DNA of 64,000 bases from Superficieibacter sp. 1612_C1. GTDB taxonomy: Bacteria > Pseudomonadota > Gammaproteobacteria > Enterobacterales > Enterobacteriaceae. The first letter of the stretch is position 1. Every line of letters starts with the position of its first letter. The notes beneath the pieces are model-generated. The model had not been told where the DNA came from, ran no database searches, and worked only from the letters and a program-made list of their open reading frames with translations. The DNA lies in contig NZ_JADGMI010000002.1 in assembly GCF_015234305.1 (NCBI RefSeq), forward strand, positions 248,001 through 312,000, given 5' to 3'. A program made the translations under genes and the position numbers. Positions 8,280 through 19,715 of this stretch are shown one piece after another.

Positions 8280-10415
8280 TTACTGCTGCTGGGAAGACTG
8301 GATCGCGGTCAGAGCGATGGTATAGACGATATCGTCTACCAGCGCGCCACGCGACAGGTCGTTCACCGGCTTGCGCATGCCTTGCAGCATCGGCCCGATG
8401 GAGATCAGGTCGGCAGAACGCTGTACCGCTTTGTAGGTGGTGTTACCGGTGTTCAGATCCGGGAAGATGAACACGGTAGCGCGACCCGCAACCGGGGAGT
8501 TCGGCGCTTTGGACTTCGCGACGTCAGCCATTACCGCAGCGTCATACTGCAACGGACCGTCGATCATCAGGTCAGGACGTTTTTCCTGCGCCAGACGGGT
8601 CGCTTCGCGTACTTTCTCTACATCGCTACCTGCACCAGAGTTGCCGGTGGAGTAGGAGAGCATCGCCACGCGCGGCTCGATACCAAAGGCAATCGCGGAA
8701 TCCGCAGACTGGATAGCGATTTCGGCCAGCTGTTCAGCGGTCGGATCCGGGTTAATCGCGCAGTCACCGTAAACATAAACCTGTTCCGGCAGGAGCATGA
8801 AGAATACGGAAGAGACCAGTGAACTTCCCGGTGCGGTTTTGATCAGCTGCAACGGCGGACGGATGGTGTTCGCCGTGGTGTGAACGGCACCGGAAACCAG
8901 ACCGTCAACTTCGTCCTGTTCCAGCATCAGGGTGCCGAGAACCACGTTGTCTTCCAGCTGTTCGCGGGCAACGGCTTCGGTCATGCCTTTGCTCTTACGC
9001 AGCTCAACCAGGCGAGCAACGTAGCTTTCACGAACCACATCCGGATCGACGATTTCAATGCCAGCGCCCAGTTCTACACCCTGAGCAGCGGCAACGCGGG
9101 TGATTTCATCCGGGTTACCCAGCAGCACGCAGGTGGCGATGCCACGTTCGGCACAGATAGCGGCGGCTTTAACGGTACGCGGCTCGTCGCCTTCCGGCAG
9201 CACCACGCGTTTGCCCGCTTTGCGCGCCAGCTCGGTCAGCTGATAGCGGAATGCCGGCGGAGACAGGCGACGGCTGCGTTCTGACGTTGCGGTCAGAGAC
9301 TCAATCCAGTCGGCGTTAATGTAGCTGGCAACGTATTCCTGCACTTTCTCAATACGCTCATGGTCATCAACCGGTACTTCCAGGTTGAAGCTTTGCAGGC
9401 TCAGCGAGGTCTGCCAGGTGTTGGTGTTGACCATGAATACCGGCAGGCCGGTGGCAAACGCGCGTTCGCACAGCTTGCCGACGCGCGGGTCCATTTCGTA
9501 GGCACCGGTCAGCAGGATAGCCCCAATCTCAACGCCGTTCATGGCGGCCAGACAGGCGGCAACCAGCACGTCAGGACGGTCAGCGGAGGTCACCAGCAGT
9601 GAGCCCGGGCGGAAGTGTTCCAGCATGTGCGGGATGCTGCGCGCGCAGAAGGTCACGGACTTCACGCGGCGGGTATTGATGTCGCCTTCGTTAACGATGG
9701 TCGCATTCAGGTGACGCGCCATATCGATAGCACGGGTAGCGATCAGGTCGAAGCTCCACGGCACCGCGCCCAGCACCGGCAGAGAGCCGTGAAGCTGAGC
9801 CGGATCGATTTTCACGATCTGCGCTTTGGTGGAATCATCAAAAATTTCTGACAGATCAGGACGGGTACGGCCCTGATCATCAACCGGCGCATTCAGTTTG
9901 TTGACGATAACGCCGGTGATGCTGGCATTTTTCGCGCCGCCGAAGCTACTGCGGGTCAGCTCAATACGCTCTTTCAGCTGTTCCGGGGTATCGGTACCCT
10001 GAGACATCACGAACACGATTTCCGCGTTCAGCGTTTTGGCGATTTCGTAGTTCAGTGACTGGGCAAACTGATGTTTACGCGTCGGCACCAGACCTTCAAC
10101 CAGCACGACTTCAGCGTCTTTGCTGCTTTCGTGGTAGTTGGCGATGATCTCTTCCATCAGCACATCTTTCTGATTGCTGGAGAGCAGAGATTCAACGTGG
10201 CTCATTTTCAGCGGTTCAGCCGCTGGCAGGCCAGAGTTTGTACGCACGATAGTGGTGGTCTGGTCAGGCGCATCGCCACCGGCACGCGGTTGCGCGATAG
10301 GTTTGAACACGCTCAGGCGCACACCTTTACGTTCCATAGCGCGGATCACGCCGAGGCTGACGCTGGTCAGGCCGACGCTGGTTCCGGTCGGGATCAGCAT
10401 AATAATACGGGACAC
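8280..10415 (-). CDS. pta: phosphate acetyltransferase
   Basis: Pta converts acetyl-CoA and phosphate to acetyl phosphate and CoA, the first step of the overflow acetate pathway and the source of the acetyl phosphate signal. The 711-residue protein has the long enterobacterial three-domain form: an N-terminal P-loop-like domain ([10 protein letters not shown] near residue 10), a central DRTGG-type domain, and a C-terminal catalytic PTA domain from about residue 390, which includes the [10 protein letters not shown] and [18 protein letters not shown] motifs. The start is GTG, as in E. coli, with AGAGGA upstream. It is the second gene of the ackA-pta operon, 79 bases after ackA, with a hairpin in the gap. 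Confidence 0.97.
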   Translation of the reverse strand: MSRIIMLIPTGTSVGLTSVSLGVIRAMERKGVRLSVFKPIAQPRAGGDAPDQTTTIVRTNSGLPAAEPLKMSHVESLLSSNQKDVLMEEIIANYHESSKDAEVVLVEGLVPTRKHQFAQSLNYEIAKTLNAEIVFVMSQGTDTPEQLKERIELTRSSFGGAKNASITGVIVNKLNAPVDDQGRTRPDLSEIFDDSTKAQIVKIDPAQLHGSLPVLGAVPWSFDLIATRAIDMARHLNATIVNEGDINTRRVKSVTFCARSIPHMLEHFRPGSLLVTSADRPDVLVAACLAAMNGVEIGAILLTGAYEMDPRVGKLCERAFATGLPVFMVNTNTWQTSLSLQSFNLEVPVDDHERIEKVQEYVASYINADWIESLTATSERSRRLSPPAFRYQLTELARKAGKRVVLPEGDEPRTVKAAAICAERGIATCVLLGNPDEITRVAAAQGVELGAGIEIVDPDVVRESYVARLVELRKSKGMTEAVAREQLEDNVVLGTLMLEQDEVDGLVSGAVHTTANTIRPPLQLIKTAPGSSLVSSVFFMLLPEQVYVYGDCAINPDPTAEQLAEIAIQSADSAIAFGIEPRVAMLSYSTGNSGAGSDVEKVREATRLAQEKRPDLMIDGPLQYDAAVMADVAKSKAPNSPVAGRATVFIFPDLNTGNTTYKAVQRSADLISIGPMLQGMRKPVNDLSRGALVDDIVYTIALTAIQSSQQQ

Positions 10416-10463
10416 GGTTTATCCTCTTTCGTTACCACCCGGTTTGGGCGGGAGATAAAACAG

Positions 10464-10487
10464 CACCGCCAGCGTTGGCTGGCGGTG
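10464..10487 (-). terminator. Intra-operon hairpin between ackA and pta
   Basis: A perfect 10-bp stem (10464-10473 with 10478-10487) has a 4-base loop. In the direction of transcription it is followed by a short CTGTTTTATC. It could be a partial terminator or an mRNA-stabilising structure that sets the ackA:pta ratio. Confidence 0.5.
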
Positions 10488-10494
10488 AGGTGAA

Positions 10495-11697
10495 TCAGGC
10501 AGTCAGACGGCTGGCGTCTTGCGCGATGACCAGTTCTTCGTTAGTCGGGATCACCACCGCAGGGCGGGTGCCTTCCTTGTTGATGAAACCGGTGTTGCCG
10601 AAGCGGGCAGCCAGGTTGCGCTCGTGGTCAACTTCAAAGCCCAGTACGCCCAGACGGCCCAGGGACAGTTCACGCACCATCGCAGCATTTTCACCGATAC
10701 CACCAGTGAAGACGACGGCGTCCAGACGACCATCCATCAGCGCGGTGTAGGAGCCGATGTACTTCGCCAGACGGTGACAGTAAACGTCCATTGCACGTTT
10801 CGCGTCTTCTTTAGTCTGGTAGTTGTCTTCGACATAACGACAGTCGCTGGTCACTTCGGTCAGACCCAGCAGGCCGGACTCTTTGGTCAGCATCTTGTTG
10901 ATCTGTTCGATGCTCATACCCAGGGTGTCATGCAGATGGAAAATAATTGCCGGGTCGATATCACCAGAACGGGTACCCATCACCAGACCTTCCAGCGGGG
11001 TCAGACCCATAGACGTATCTACGCATTTACCGTTACGGATAGCCGACACAGAACCACCGTTGCCCAGATGGCAGGTGATGATGTTCAGTTCTTCTACCGG
11101 TTTGTTCAGCAGTTTTGCCGCTTCCTGAGTCACGTAGAAGTGGCTGGTGCCGTGTGCGCCGTAACGACGAACGCCGTGTTCTTTATACAGGCTGTACGGC
11201 AGGGCGTAGAGGTAAGACTCTTCCGGCATCGTCTGATGGAACGCGGTGTCGAATACGGCCACGTTCTTATCTTTCAGATTCGGGAAGGATTTCAGCGCTT
11301 CAGCGATACCGATCAGGTGCGCCGGGTTGTGCAGCGGTGCAAAAGAGGCGGAATCTTTGATACCCTGAATTACCGACTCGTCGATCACCACGGAACGGGT
11401 ATATTTTTCGCCACCGTGAACGATGCGGTGGCCAATCGCGGTCAACTGAGCGGACAGTTCTGGTTTTTGTGCCAGAATAGTATTAACGATAAAGTTCAGC
11501 GCTTCACTGTGAGCGGCACCTGCACCTAAAGCCGCTTCTTGTTTACCGCCGTCCATTTTCCATTTGATGCGTGCTTCCGGCAGATGGAAACATTCGGCTA
11601 AACCAGAAATGTACTCGTCACCGTTGACTGCATCAATGATTGCAAATTTCAGTGAGGAGCTACCGCAGTTCAGAACCAGTACTAACTTACTCGACAT
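10495..11697 (-). CDS. ackA: acetate kinase
   Basis: AckA interconverts acetyl phosphate plus ADP with acetate plus ATP in the cytoplasm. The 400-residue protein matches the enterobacterial length and shows the N-terminal NCGSSSLKF phosphate-binding motif (residues 10-18), the [10 protein letters not shown] segment, the CHLGNGGS motif, the TRSGDIDP segment and the C-terminal FTGGIGENA motif. It is transcribed first in the ackA-pta operon and is divergent from yfbV. Confidence 0.98.
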   Translation of the reverse strand: MSSKLVLVLNCGSSSLKFAIIDAVNGDEYISGLAECFHLPEARIKWKMDGGKQEAALGAGAAHSEALNFIVNTILAQKPELSAQLTAIGHRIVHGGEKYTRSVVIDESVIQGIKDSASFAPLHNPAHLIGIAEALKSFPNLKDKNVAVFDTAFHQTMPEESYLYALPYSLYKEHGVRRYGAHGTSHFYVTQEAAKLLNKPVEELNIITCHLGNGGSVSAIRNGKCVDTSMGLTPLEGLVMGTRSGDIDPAIIFHLHDTLGMSIEQINKMLTKESGLLGLTEVTSDCRYVEDNYQTKEDAKRAMDVYCHRLAKYIGSYTALMDGRLDAVVFTGGIGENAAMVRELSLGRLGVLGFEVDHERNLAARFGNTGFINKEGTRPAVVIPTNEELVIAQDASRLTA

Positions 11698-12032
11698 GGA
11701 AGTACCTATTTATGATACGTGGCTAAAAAAACGTCAGGAGTCTAAAGCGTAGCGCATGACGACGCTGACATTTATGATTAACATCATGCTCAAATCGCTT
11801 TTCGGGCACGATGGAAGAAATTCATTTGAGTCTATGTCATTTTGCATAATTTTCAGCCAATGGCAGACTATGCGACAATTTGACAAGCCCGGGAATGAGG
11901 ACTAAGCCATCTCAGGCGGGCACAGGATACCTGATACCGGGGTCCCGTGACAAAATGTTTTGAACGATGCCGTACGCAGTTGTTGTTTTGCACAAATTTT
12001 TTAATTTTTATATGTGAAGTTGAGGTAGAGCC
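11698..12032. other. Divergent ackA/yfbV intergenic region
   Basis: This 335-base region separates two divergent genes and must hold both promoters. I see no ORF or RNA gene. A GAGG ribosome-binding site precedes yfbV. I could not assign a convincing -35/-10 pair or a regulator site by eye. Confidence 0.5.
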
Positions 12033-12488
12033 ATGTCGACACCAGAAATCAGCCCGTCGGGATTCTTCAGCCATTTTCGTCGGGGCCAGCACTACGCAAA
12101 GACGTGGCCGATGGAAAAACGCCTCGCGCCGGTGTTTGTTGAAAACCGGGCCATCCGTGCGACGCGTTTCGGGATCCGTATTATGCCGCCCGTTGCGATA
12201 TTTACCCTTTGCTGGCAAATCGCGCTCGGCGGACAGCTGGGGCCTGCGGTTGCTACGGCCATCTTTGCCATCAGCCTGCCAATGCAGGGACTCTGGTGGC
12301 TGGGTAAACGGTCAGTCACGCCGCTCCCTCCTTCTATTTTAAACTGGTTTTATGAAGTGCGCGGGAAACTTCAGGAAGCAGGGCAGGCGCTCGCGCCGGT
12401 TGAGGGAAAACCCGATTACCAGGCATTAGCTGACACGCTTAAGCGCGCCTTCAAACAACTGGATAAAACTTTCCTCGATGATTTGTAA
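12033..12488 (+). CDS. yfbV: YfbV, UPF0208 inner-membrane protein
   Basis: This 151-residue protein belongs to the YfbV/UPF0208 family, always found beside ackA in enterobacteria. Two hydrophobic segments lie at about residues 47-66 and 69-90, and the remainder is polar and likely cytoplasmic. E. coli YfbV has been linked to limiting the influence of the terminus macrodomain; that role is from memory and not visible here. ATG 12033 has GAGG eight bases upstream. It is followed by its own terminator, so it is probably monocistronic. Confidence 0.92.
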   Translation: MSTPEISPSGFFSHFRRGQHYAKTWPMEKRLAPVFVENRAIRATRFGIRIMPPVAIFTLCWQIALGGQLGPAVATAIFAISLPMQGLWWLGKRSVTPLPPSILNWFYEVRGKLQEAGQALAPVEGKPDYQALADTLKRAFKQLDKTFLDDL

Positions 12489-12512
12489 TTACCCCCCAAT
12501 TACGCATATAAA

Positions 12513-12544
12513 AGAAGGCACATAAATAATGTGCCTCTTTTTTT
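12513..12544 (+). terminator. Rho-independent terminator after yfbV
   Basis: AGGCACAT (12516-12523) pairs with ATGTGCCT (12529-12536) around an AAATA loop, followed by a C and seven T. Confidence 0.85.
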
Positions 12545-12546
12545 AA

Positions 12547-13068
<522 letters not shown>

Positions 13069-13079
13069 GGGAGACTGCT

Positions 13080-13739
13080 GTGCTTTGCAAAGGATTTCTG
13101 TTTGATCTGGACGGGACGCTGGTCGATTCGCTTCCCGTGGTGGAAAGATCGTGGTGCCAGTGGGCCGATCGGTTTGGCATCAGCCATGATGAAATACTGA
13201 ATTACATTCATGGTAAGCAGGCGATCACCTCCCTGCGTCACTTTCTGGCGGGAAGGCCGGAAGAAGAAATTCTTGCTGAATTTACCCTTCTTGAACGCAT
13301 CGAAGCCACCGACACCGACGGTATTGTCGCGTTACCGGGGGCGCTGGAGCTGCTGAAGACGCTTGAGCAAAACCATATTCCGTGGGCCATTGTGACCTCA
13401 GGCTCCATCCCCGTTGCCCATGCGCGTCATAAAGCGGCGGGTTTACCGATGCCAGAGGTGTTTGTCACCGCCGAACGCGTGACGCGCGGTAAGCCGGAGC
13501 CGGATGCCTATCTGCTTGGTGCCGAGCTGCTGGGGCTGGCTCCCCAGGACTGCATGGTGGTGGAAGATGCTGCCGCTGGCGTGCTTTCTGGCCTCGCCGC
13601 CGGATGTCACGTGATGGCGGTAAACGTTCCCCAGGATATGCCACGACTGAATGAAGTCGATTTTAATCTCAACACGCTTGCCAACGTTATCGCTCAAAAA
13701 CAACCCGATGGTACGGTCAGGGTAACCATTAACGCCTGA
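13080..13739 (+). CDS. yfbT: HAD-family sugar phosphatase YfbT
   Basis: This 219-residue HAD-superfamily phosphatase removes phosphate from sugar phosphates; the E. coli homologue acts on several small sugar phosphates. Motif I, FDLDGTLVDS, is at residues 8-17 with the nucleophile Asp9. Motif II is in VTSGS, motif III includes the lysine in RGKPEPDAYLLGA, and motif IV is VVEDAAAG. The start is GTG 13080, with GAGGGAG upstream and matching the E. coli N-terminus. It follows yfbU closely and ends at a strong terminator. Confidence 0.93.
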   Translation: MLCKGFLFDLDGTLVDSLPVVERSWCQWADRFGISHDEILNYIHGKQAITSLRHFLAGRPEEEILAEFTLLERIEATDTDGIVALPGALELLKTLEQNHIPWAIVTSGSIPVAHARHKAAGLPMPEVFVTAERVTRGKPEPDAYLLGAELLGLAPQDCMVVEDAAAGVLSGLAAGCHVMAVNVPQDMPRLNEVDFNLNTLANVIAQKQPDGTVRVTINA

Positions 13740-13747
13740 TCTCATGA

Positions 13748-13775
13748 TATAGCCCCGCTTCTGCGGGGCTTTTTT
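13748..13775 (+). terminator. Rho-independent terminator after yfbT
   Basis: AGCCCCGC (13751-13758) pairs with GCGGGGCT (13763-13770) around a TTCT loop and is followed by five T. Confidence 0.9.
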
Positions 13776-13816
13776 ATGGCACTATAAGAATTCCCCTGGG
13801 CTGACAAGGATATGTT

Positions 13817-15649
13817 GTGAACGGTGAGTTAATCTGGGTTCTCTGTCTTCTGGCGGTGGCGGTCATTCTGTTCGCCACGGGTAAAATTCGCATGGATGCG
13901 GTGGCGCTGCTGGTGATCGTGGCGTTTATTCTGAGCGGGACGTTAACGACGGAAGAAGCCTTTTCCGGCTTCAGCGATCCGAACGTTATCCTGATAGCGG
14001 CCCTGTTTATTATTGGCGACGGGCTGGTGCGTACCGGCGTGGCGACCAGTATGGGGGCATGGCTAATCAAAGTCGCTGGCAACAGCGAAATCAAAATGCT
14101 CGTCTATCTGATGCTCACCGTCGCCTGTCTGGGCGCATTCATGAGCTCAACGGGCGTGGTCGCCATTTTTATTCCGGTGGTGCTCAGCGTCGCCACCCGG
14201 ATGCAAACCTCTCCCTCACGGCTAATGATGCCGCTAAGTTTTGCCGGGCTGATTAGCGGCATGATGACGCTGGTGGCCACGCCGCCAAATATGGTAATCA
14301 ACAGCGAATTGCTGCGTGCAGGCATGGACGGGTTCGGGTTCTTCAGCGTTACGCCAATTGGCGTGGTAGTACTGGTGCTGGGCGTGATTTACATGCTGCT
14401 GATGCGTTTTATGCTGAACGGCGAAAAGCAGGAACCATTGCGGGAGGGCGGTAAACGCTCATCATTTCGCGACTTAATTAAAGCTTATCATCTGACGGGA
14501 CGGGCGCGGCGGCTGGCGATACGTCCTGGTTCACCGATGATCGGGCAGCGGCTGGACGATCTTAAACTGCGCGAGCGTTACGGTGCCAACGTGATTGGTG
14601 TGGAGCGCTGGCGACGTTTCCGGCGGGTCATTGTTAATGTTAACGGGGTTTCTGAGTTTCGTGCCCGTGACGTCCTGCTGATTGATATGTCGGCGGCAGA
14701 CGTCGATTTACGTCAGTTCTGCGGCGAGCAAATGCTGGAACCGATGATCTTGCGCGGGGAGTATTTCTCCGAGCAGGCGCTGGATGTCGGCATGGCGGAA
14801 ATTTCGCTGATCCCCGATTCTGAGCGGGTAGGCAAGACGGTACGGGAGATGGCCTTTCGCACTCGCTATGGGCTGAATATCGTCGGCCTGAAGCGCGACG
14901 GCGTCGCGATGGAAGGGGCAGTGGTTGATGAACCTTTGCAGGTTGGCGACATTATGCTGGTGGTGGGAAACTGGCGGCAGATAAGCCAGCTGGCACAAAC
15001 CGGGCGCGATTTTGTGGTGCATAACATGCCTATAGAGGAGAGCGACGCGTCTCCCGCACACAGCCAGGCCCCCCACGCGGTGTTTTGTTTAATGCTGATG
15101 GTGGCCCTGATGCTGACCGACGAAATCCCCAACCCGGTGGCGGCGATTATCGCCTGCCTGCTGATGGCGAAGTTTCGCTGTATTGATGCCGCCAGCGCCT
15201 ACAAAGCGATTCACTGGCCGAGCGTGATTCTGATCATCGGCATGATGCCTTTTGCGCTGGCGCTGCAAAAAACCGGCGGTATCGATCTGGTGGTGAAAGG
15301 ATTGATGGAACTTGGTGGCAGCAGGGGACCCTATTTTATGCTGATCTGCCTGTTTGTCATGTGTGCGGTGATCGGATTGTTTATTTCGAACACCGCCACC
15401 GCCGTGCTGATGGCCCCCATCGCGCTGGCCGCGGCCAAATCGATGGGCGTTTCGCCGTATCCTTTTGCCATGATGGTGGCAATGGCCGCTTCAGCCGCCT
15501 TTATGACCCCGGTTTCTTCTCCGGTCAACACGCTGGTGCTGGGGCCGGGGAAATACAGCTTCAGCGATTTTGTTAAAATCGGCGTGCCGTTCACCGTGCT
15601 GGTGATGGTGGTTTGCGTGGTGCTTATCCCGGTGCTGTTTCCGTTCTGA
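13817..15649 (+). CDS. yfbS: YfbS, SLC13/DASS-type transporter with two RCK_C (TrkA_C) domains
   Basis: This 610-residue inner-membrane protein has the length of E. coli YfbS. Hydrophobic transport segments occupy about residues 1-195 and 415-610. The intervening cytoplasmic region (about 210-400) carries two TrkA_C-like regulatory domains, recognised by paired segments ending in RDVLLIDMS and GDIMLVVG. The substrate is unknown; family members carry anions. The start is GTG 13817, preceded by AAGGA at 13806-13810 and matching the family N-terminus MNGELIWV. The [17 protein letters not shown] and [15 protein letters not shown] motifs near the C-terminus are typical of the DASS family. It is followed by REP elements rather than a classical terminator. 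Confidence 0.9.
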   Translation: MNGELIWVLCLLAVAVILFATGKIRMDAVALLVIVAFILSGTLTTEEAFSGFSDPNVILIAALFIIGDGLVRTGVATSMGAWLIKVAGNSEIKMLVYLMLTVACLGAFMSSTGVVAIFIPVVLSVATRMQTSPSRLMMPLSFAGLISGMMTLVATPPNMVINSELLRAGMDGFGFFSVTPIGVVVLVLGVIYMLLMRFMLNGEKQEPLREGGKRSSFRDLIKAYHLTGRARRLAIRPGSPMIGQRLDDLKLRERYGANVIGVERWRRFRRVIVNVNGVSEFRARDVLLIDMSAADVDLRQFCGEQMLEPMILRGEYFSEQALDVGMAEISLIPDSERVGKTVREMAFRTRYGLNIVGLKRDGVAMEGAVVDEPLQVGDIMLVVGNWRQISQLAQTGRDFVVHNMPIEESDASPAHSQAPHAVFCLMLMVALMLTDEIPNPVAAIIACLLMAKFRCIDAASAYKAIHWPSVILIIGMMPFALALQKTGGIDLVVKGLMELGGSRGPYFMLICLFVMCAVIGLFISNTATAVLMAPIALAAAKSMGVSPYPFAMMVAMAASAAFMTPVSSPVNTLVLGPGKYSFSDFVKIGVPFTVLVMVVCVVLIPVLFPF

Positions 15650-15676
15650 CGCAGAGCGGCTGGGGCATTGTGCGGT

Positions 15677-15785
15677 TTTGCCGGGTGGCGGCTTCGCCTT
15701 ACCCGGCCTTAAACTGACTTAATTTGCAGGCGTAAGTCTGAGTAATATACCGTAGGCCGGGTAAGCGCAGCGCCACCCGGCATCG
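15677..15785. repeat. BIME: two REP units in opposite orientation between yfbS and yfbR
   Basis: REP units at about 15677-15709 and 15753-15784 face each other, with GCCGGGTGGCGGC on one strand and GTAGGCCGGGTAAGCGCAGC on the other. They fill most of the 208-base gap between two convergent genes and may help stabilise or terminate both transcripts. Confidence 0.8.
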
Positions 15786-15857
15786 TGTGCACCGGGCTGA
15801 TGTGGCGACCGGGTAAACACAACGTTCCCACAATGCCTGCGGTGGGCGATACCGCTG

Positions 15858-16457
15858 TTACAGCGGTGAATCCTGGCTAATCTCATCCAGCGACAAATGA
15901 AAGCTCGGCACAAACACCTGCATAAAGTAATCCATCTCCTCGCTGCGGCGAGCTTCCAGCGTTTTTTCCAGCCGGCCTTTCGCCAGCAAAAATTCGTTAT
16001 TACCCGCCGATAGCTCTTCGAGGCATTTTAAATACGCGCACAGCGCATCGGCCTGCTTGACGATGGACCGCTCCTCCTCGCTGTACTGATGCTCATCAAT
16101 CAGCGGGGCAAAAATATCGCGCAGCTCCTCTGGCACCATATCCACCAGTTTTTGCTGGGCGATCTTTTCAATCGCTTTATACTCCTGGGCAATTTGCGAG
16201 TTGAAGTACTTCACTGGCGTCGGTAAATCGCCGGTCAGCACCTCGGACGCATCGTGGTACATCGCCAGCAGCGCAATGCGCTCGGGGTTCAGCGTGCCGT
16301 TAAACTTGCGGTTTTTGATCGCCGCCAGCGCGTGAGAAACCATCGCAACCTGTAAACTATGCTCAGAGACGTTCTCGGTGCGCACATTGCGCATCAGCGG
16401 CCAGCGGTTGATTAACTTAAGGCGAGAGAGGTGGGCAAAGAAATGACTCTGGCTCAT
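15858..16457 (-). CDS. yfbR: 5'-deoxynucleotidase YfbR (HD domain)
   Basis: This 199-residue cytoplasmic HD-domain phosphohydrolase removes phosphate from deoxyribonucleoside 5'-monophosphates. The metal-binding residues fit E. coli YfbR: a histidine in the SEHSLQV motif (about residue 33), the [12 protein letters not shown] motif (about 66-77) and an aspartate in [12 protein letters not shown] (about 137). The open frame extends upstream by seven codons, but ATG 16457 gives the family N-terminus [14 protein letters not shown] and the correct length, with AAAAGGG upstream. It follows alaA in the same direction with 87 bases between. Confidence 0.95.
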   Translation of the reverse strand: MSQSHFFAHLSRLKLINRWPLMRNVRTENVSEHSLQVAMVSHALAAIKNRKFNGTLNPERIALLAMYHDASEVLTGDLPTPVKYFNSQIAQEYKAIEKIAQQKLVDMVPEELRDIFAPLIDEHQYSEEERSIVKQADALCAYLKCLEELSAGNNEFLLAKGRLEKTLEARRSEEMDYFMQVFVPSFHLSLDEISQDSPL

Positions 16458-16505
16458 GGTGACCCTTTTGAACAACAACAGTAAAGGGCATTGTGCGCTG
16501 AGATA

Positions 16506-16530
16506 GCCGCCGGATGCAAACCCCGGCGGC
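16506..16530 (-). terminator. GC-rich hairpin after alaA
   Basis: GCCGCCGG (16506-16513) pairs with CCGGCGGC (16523-16530). It lies 15 bases past the alaA stop but lacks a T-run, so it may only attenuate transcription into yfbR. Confidence 0.4.
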
Positions 16531-16544
16531 CAAAGAAGGCGAAA

Positions 16545-17762
16545 TTAAAGCTGATGATAGCCGGAAAGGAAACGGCTAAATTTGGCGAGCGACATTTCCA
16601 GTTCGTCCACGCGCGGCAGCGTCACGATGCGGAAGTGATCCGGCCACGGCCAGTTAAAGGCGGAGCCCTGAACCAGCAGCACTTTTTCCTGTAGCAGGAA
16701 GTCGAGCACCATGCGCTGATCGTCATGAATATTAAAGCGTTTGGCATCGATTTTCGGGAACATATACAGCGCGCCTTTCGGCTTAACGCAGGAGACGCCG
16801 GGAATATCGTTAATCAGTTCCCAGGCCCGGTTGCGCTGCTCGTAAAGCCGTCCGCCTGGCAGAATGAATTCACTGATGCTTTGATAGCCGCCGAGCGCCG
16901 TCTGGATGGCATGCTGCGCCGGAACGTTGGCGCACAGACGCATGGAGGCCAGCATCTCCAGACCTTCGATATAGCCTTTCGCGTGTTTCTTCGGTCCGTT
17001 CAACACCATCCAGCCCTGACGGAAACCCGCCACGCGGTAGGTTTTCGACAGCCCGTTAAAGGTAATAGTCAGCAGATCGGGAGCCAGCGGGGCGATAGAG
17101 TGATGCTCGGCATCGTCGTAGAGGATCTTGTCGTAAATTTCATCAGCAAAGATAATCAGATTATGCTGACGCGCCAGCTCGACGATCTCCAGCAGCAGCT
17201 CTTTTGAATACACCGCGCCGGTTGGGTTATTCGGGTTGATAATCACAATTCCGCGGGTGCGCGGGGTGATTTTGGCGCGAATGTCGTCGAGGTCCGGGAA
17301 CCAGTCGGAGGATTCGTCGCAAATATAGTGCACCGCTTTACCGCTGGAGAGCGCGACAGCCGCCGTCCACAGCGGGTAATCCGGAGCCGGAACCAGCATC
17401 TCATCGCCGCTATTGAGCAGCGCCTGCATAGACTGCACAATCAGTTCAGACACGCCGTTGCCGATGTAAATATCCTCAACGGTGACGTCGCGCATCCCGC
17501 GCGCCTGATAGTGCTGCATAATGGCTTTACGTGCGGAATACAGCCCTTTTGAATCGCAGTAGCCCTGCGCAGTCGGCAGGTTGCGGATCACGTCCACCAG
17601 AATTTCATCTGGCGCTTCAAAGCCAAAAGGGGCCGGATTACCAATGTTAAGTTTCAGAACTTTATTACCCTCTTCCTCAAGACGTTTTGCCTCTTTCAGA
17701 ACCGGGCCACGAATGTCATAACAGACGTTATCTAATTTGCTGGATTTTTCGATGGGGGACAT
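16545..17762 (-). CDS. alaA: glutamate-pyruvate aminotransferase AlaA
   Basis: AlaA makes alanine from pyruvate and glutamate using pyridoxal phosphate. The 405-residue protein equals the E. coli length and has the fold-type I aminotransferase pattern: the substrate-loop segment LNIGNPAPFGF, the VPAPDYPLW segment, NPNNPTGAVYS, FADEIYDKI and the PLP lysine at residue 240 in NGLSKTYR. The open frame runs 37 codons further upstream, but the family start MSPIEKSSKLDNV lies at ATG 17762. It was formerly called yfbQ. Confidence 0.96.
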   Translation of the reverse strand: MSPIEKSSKLDNVCYDIRGPVLKEAKRLEEEGNKVLKLNIGNPAPFGFEAPDEILVDVIRNLPTAQGYCDSKGLYSARKAIMQHYQARGMRDVTVEDIYIGNGVSELIVQSMQALLNSGDEMLVPAPDYPLWTAAVALSSGKAVHYICDESSDWFPDLDDIRAKITPRTRGIVIINPNNPTGAVYSKELLLEIVELARQHNLIIFADEIYDKILYDDAEHHSIAPLAPDLLTITFNGLSKTYRVAGFRQGWMVLNGPKKHAKGYIEGLEMLASMRLCANVPAQHAIQTALGGYQSISEFILPGGRLYEQRNRAWELINDIPGVSCVKPKGALYMFPKIDAKRFNIHDDQRMVLDFLLQEKVLLVQGSAFNWPWPDHFRIVTLPRVDELEMSLAKFSRFLSGYHQL

Positions 17763-18693
17763 GAACCTTGACCTTTTAGCGATGAGTACCACTCCCTGCC
17801 GTGGAAGCGTTGCCGAATAATGTACTCCCCATAGGGCGTTTTTTGAAGGGTCTGTAGATGAAGATTTTGCCAAATAGCAGTTTTCACCCCGCGCATTCTT
17901 GCTGCTTTACATCACATAAACGCTATTAACCTTTAATCTAATAGCAAAGGAGGCGATTTATGGCTGGCGTTCCGCTTACAGAACTCTATTTTATGCTGAA
18001 AATGTGCGGCTAAATGGACTCATAGGCCGTCTGCGGCGAGCGCATATCTTCTATACTGCCGGGAGGCGTCATTTATTTATCTAATCAATATATCTCTATT
18101 AAATGAAACCTTTTTTGTGAATTTGGTGTTAAATATTGTTAATGAAATATTCGGTGGATAATTAAAGGTTCTTTATTATTTATGATTCAGCTTGCCCAAA
18201 TGTTAATTGAATAAAAACGAATTGATATCCTGAAAAAGATCTTTGTAAGATTATTCGTAGATACACTTATAACAGAAGAATTTTTCGGTTAAGATACCCG
18301 GATGAATAGTCTGAGGGCGTGTCAGTCGCGGCCATGACCTTCATGTGAAAATGCTTTATTACGTTGTTATTGCTTATGTTTCGTTTGCATTATAGTAAGG
18401 AATATCGTGCGAAGCGGTCACAAACCGTATTGCACTGGAGTTTGAAGGCAACAAGTATTTATGGCTGACGTTATCTATAAATGCTCTGCGTGAATATTCT
18501 TTCTTACTATTGCATTTCAAAATATAGCCAGGGAGCCTGCTGAGTGTTAGCAGGTATGTATTTGCAATAACGCTCGTTCAGATCCTCTGTGCAGGACAAT
18601 CCTGCCGGGTGGGTATAAATGGAATTGCCTGACTCTTTGAGCACAGCATCAATCCAGGCAGGTCAGTTGCGAGCAGCCTGTAAGTGGAAAAAT
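17763..18693. other. Long non-coding region between alaA and lrhA
   Basis: This 931-base gap separates the divergent alaA and lrhA genes. The middle (about 18060-18400) is markedly AT-rich, unlike the flanking genes. I find no supported ORF. A TATAGT hexamer at 18391-18396 could be a -10 element but has no well-spaced -35. A GCAGGA-CAA-TCCTGC hairpin lies at 18591-18605, close to lrhA. The lrhA orthologue is known to have complex control, including autoregulation, so a long leader RNA is plausible. Confidence 0.55.
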
Positions 18694-19632
18694 ATGATTA
18701 ACGCAAATCGTCCGATAATTAATCTCGACCTCGATCTGCTGAGAACCTTTGTGGCGGTCGCCGATTGCAACACCTTTGCTGCGGCGGCTGTCGCGGTTTG
18801 TCGAACTCAGTCTGCCGTCAGTCAGCAGATGCAGCGGCTTGAACAGTTAGTAGAAAAAGAGCTTTTTGTTCGTCATGGTCGTAATAAGCTGCTCACCGAA
18901 CAGGGGATCCAGCTTTTAGGTTACGCACGCAAAATCCTGCGTTTTAATGATGAAGCGTGTTCCTCGCTGGTATTCAACGATTTACATGGAGAGTTGACTA
19001 TCGGGGCATCCAGTGAATCTGCTGATATCCTGTTGCCGTTTTTGCTCAACCGTATTAGCTCAGCCTGGCCGCGGCTGACGCTGGATATTCGTATAAAGCA
19101 CAACTCGACCCTCGTTGAAATGATGGAAGGCCAGGAGGTCGACCTGATGTTGACGACCGAGCGCCCGACGCAGTTTGCCTGTCAGATGTTACGGACCTCT
19201 CCGACGCTGTGGTACTGCGCGGCGGAATTTATGCTACAGAAATCGGAGCCGATCCCGCTGGTCATCCTTGATGAACCGAGCCCGTTCCGGGAAATGGCCA
19301 TCCGCACGCTGGATGAGGCGCAAATTCCATGGCGGCTAGCCTATGTCGCCTCCACGCTGTCTGCGGTCAGGAGCGCGGTAAAAGCCGGGCTGGGCGTGAC
19401 GGCGCGGCCGGTTGAAATGATGGGGCCGGAGCTGCGGGTATTGGGCCGTGCCGATGGGTTACCGCCATTACCGGATACGGATTATCAGCTGTGCTATAAC
19501 CCATACAGCACCAACGAGCTGGCGCACGCTATCTTCAGAACATTGTATGATGCTCAGCGTCCCTTGCTTTCTCCGCTGCCTACCTATGAAGGGGGAGAGA
19601 AAAACCTCGTCATTGAAGGGGATATCGACTAA
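18694..19632 (+). CDS. lrhA: LysR-type transcriptional regulator LrhA
   Basis: LrhA (HexA/PecT type) represses flagellar master genes flhDC and other motility and adhesion functions in E. coli. The 312-residue protein equals that length. An N-terminal winged helix-turn-helix (about residues 10-70) contains the [23 protein letters not shown] recognition region, and a type 2 periplasmic-binding-like effector domain follows. The open frame begins earlier at 18619, but ATG 18694 gives the conserved N-terminus [16 protein letters not shown]. The gene is immediately upstream of the nuo operon, as in E. coli, and has its own terminator. Confidence 0.94.
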   Translation: MINANRPIINLDLDLLRTFVAVADCNTFAAAAVAVCRTQSAVSQQMQRLEQLVEKELFVRHGRNKLLTEQGIQLLGYARKILRFNDEACSSLVFNDLHGELTIGASSESADILLPFLLNRISSAWPRLTLDIRIKHNSTLVEMMEGQEVDLMLTTERPTQFACQMLRTSPTLWYCAAEFMLQKSEPIPLVILDEPSPFREMAIRTLDEAQIPWRLAYVASTLSAVRSAVKAGLGVTARPVEMMGPELRVLGRADGLPPLPDTDYQLCYNPYSTNELAHAIFRTLYDAQRPLLSPLPTYEGGEKNLVIEGDID

Positions 19633-19674
19633 CAATTTCTCCTTTATCCCGTAACAAATTGTAAATGTAAAAAT

Positions 19675-19715
19675 AAACCGCAGACGACAGAAAACGTCTC
19701 TGTGGTTTGTTTTTT
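19675..19715 (+). terminator. Probable Rho-independent terminator after lrhA
   Basis: AAACC (19675-19679) and the following CAGACG region pair with CGTC...GGTTT (to 19708), with a small bulge, and are followed by TGTTTTTTG. Confidence 0.6.

Noticed and set aside
10519-11529. 336-codon open frame antisense to ackA
   Set aside because: It is an antisense shadow of a highly expressed gene, with His/Gln/Val-rich translation.
17763-17873. 37-codon N-terminal extension of AlaA
   Set aside because: It does not match the family, and ATG 17762 gives the conserved N-terminus and length.
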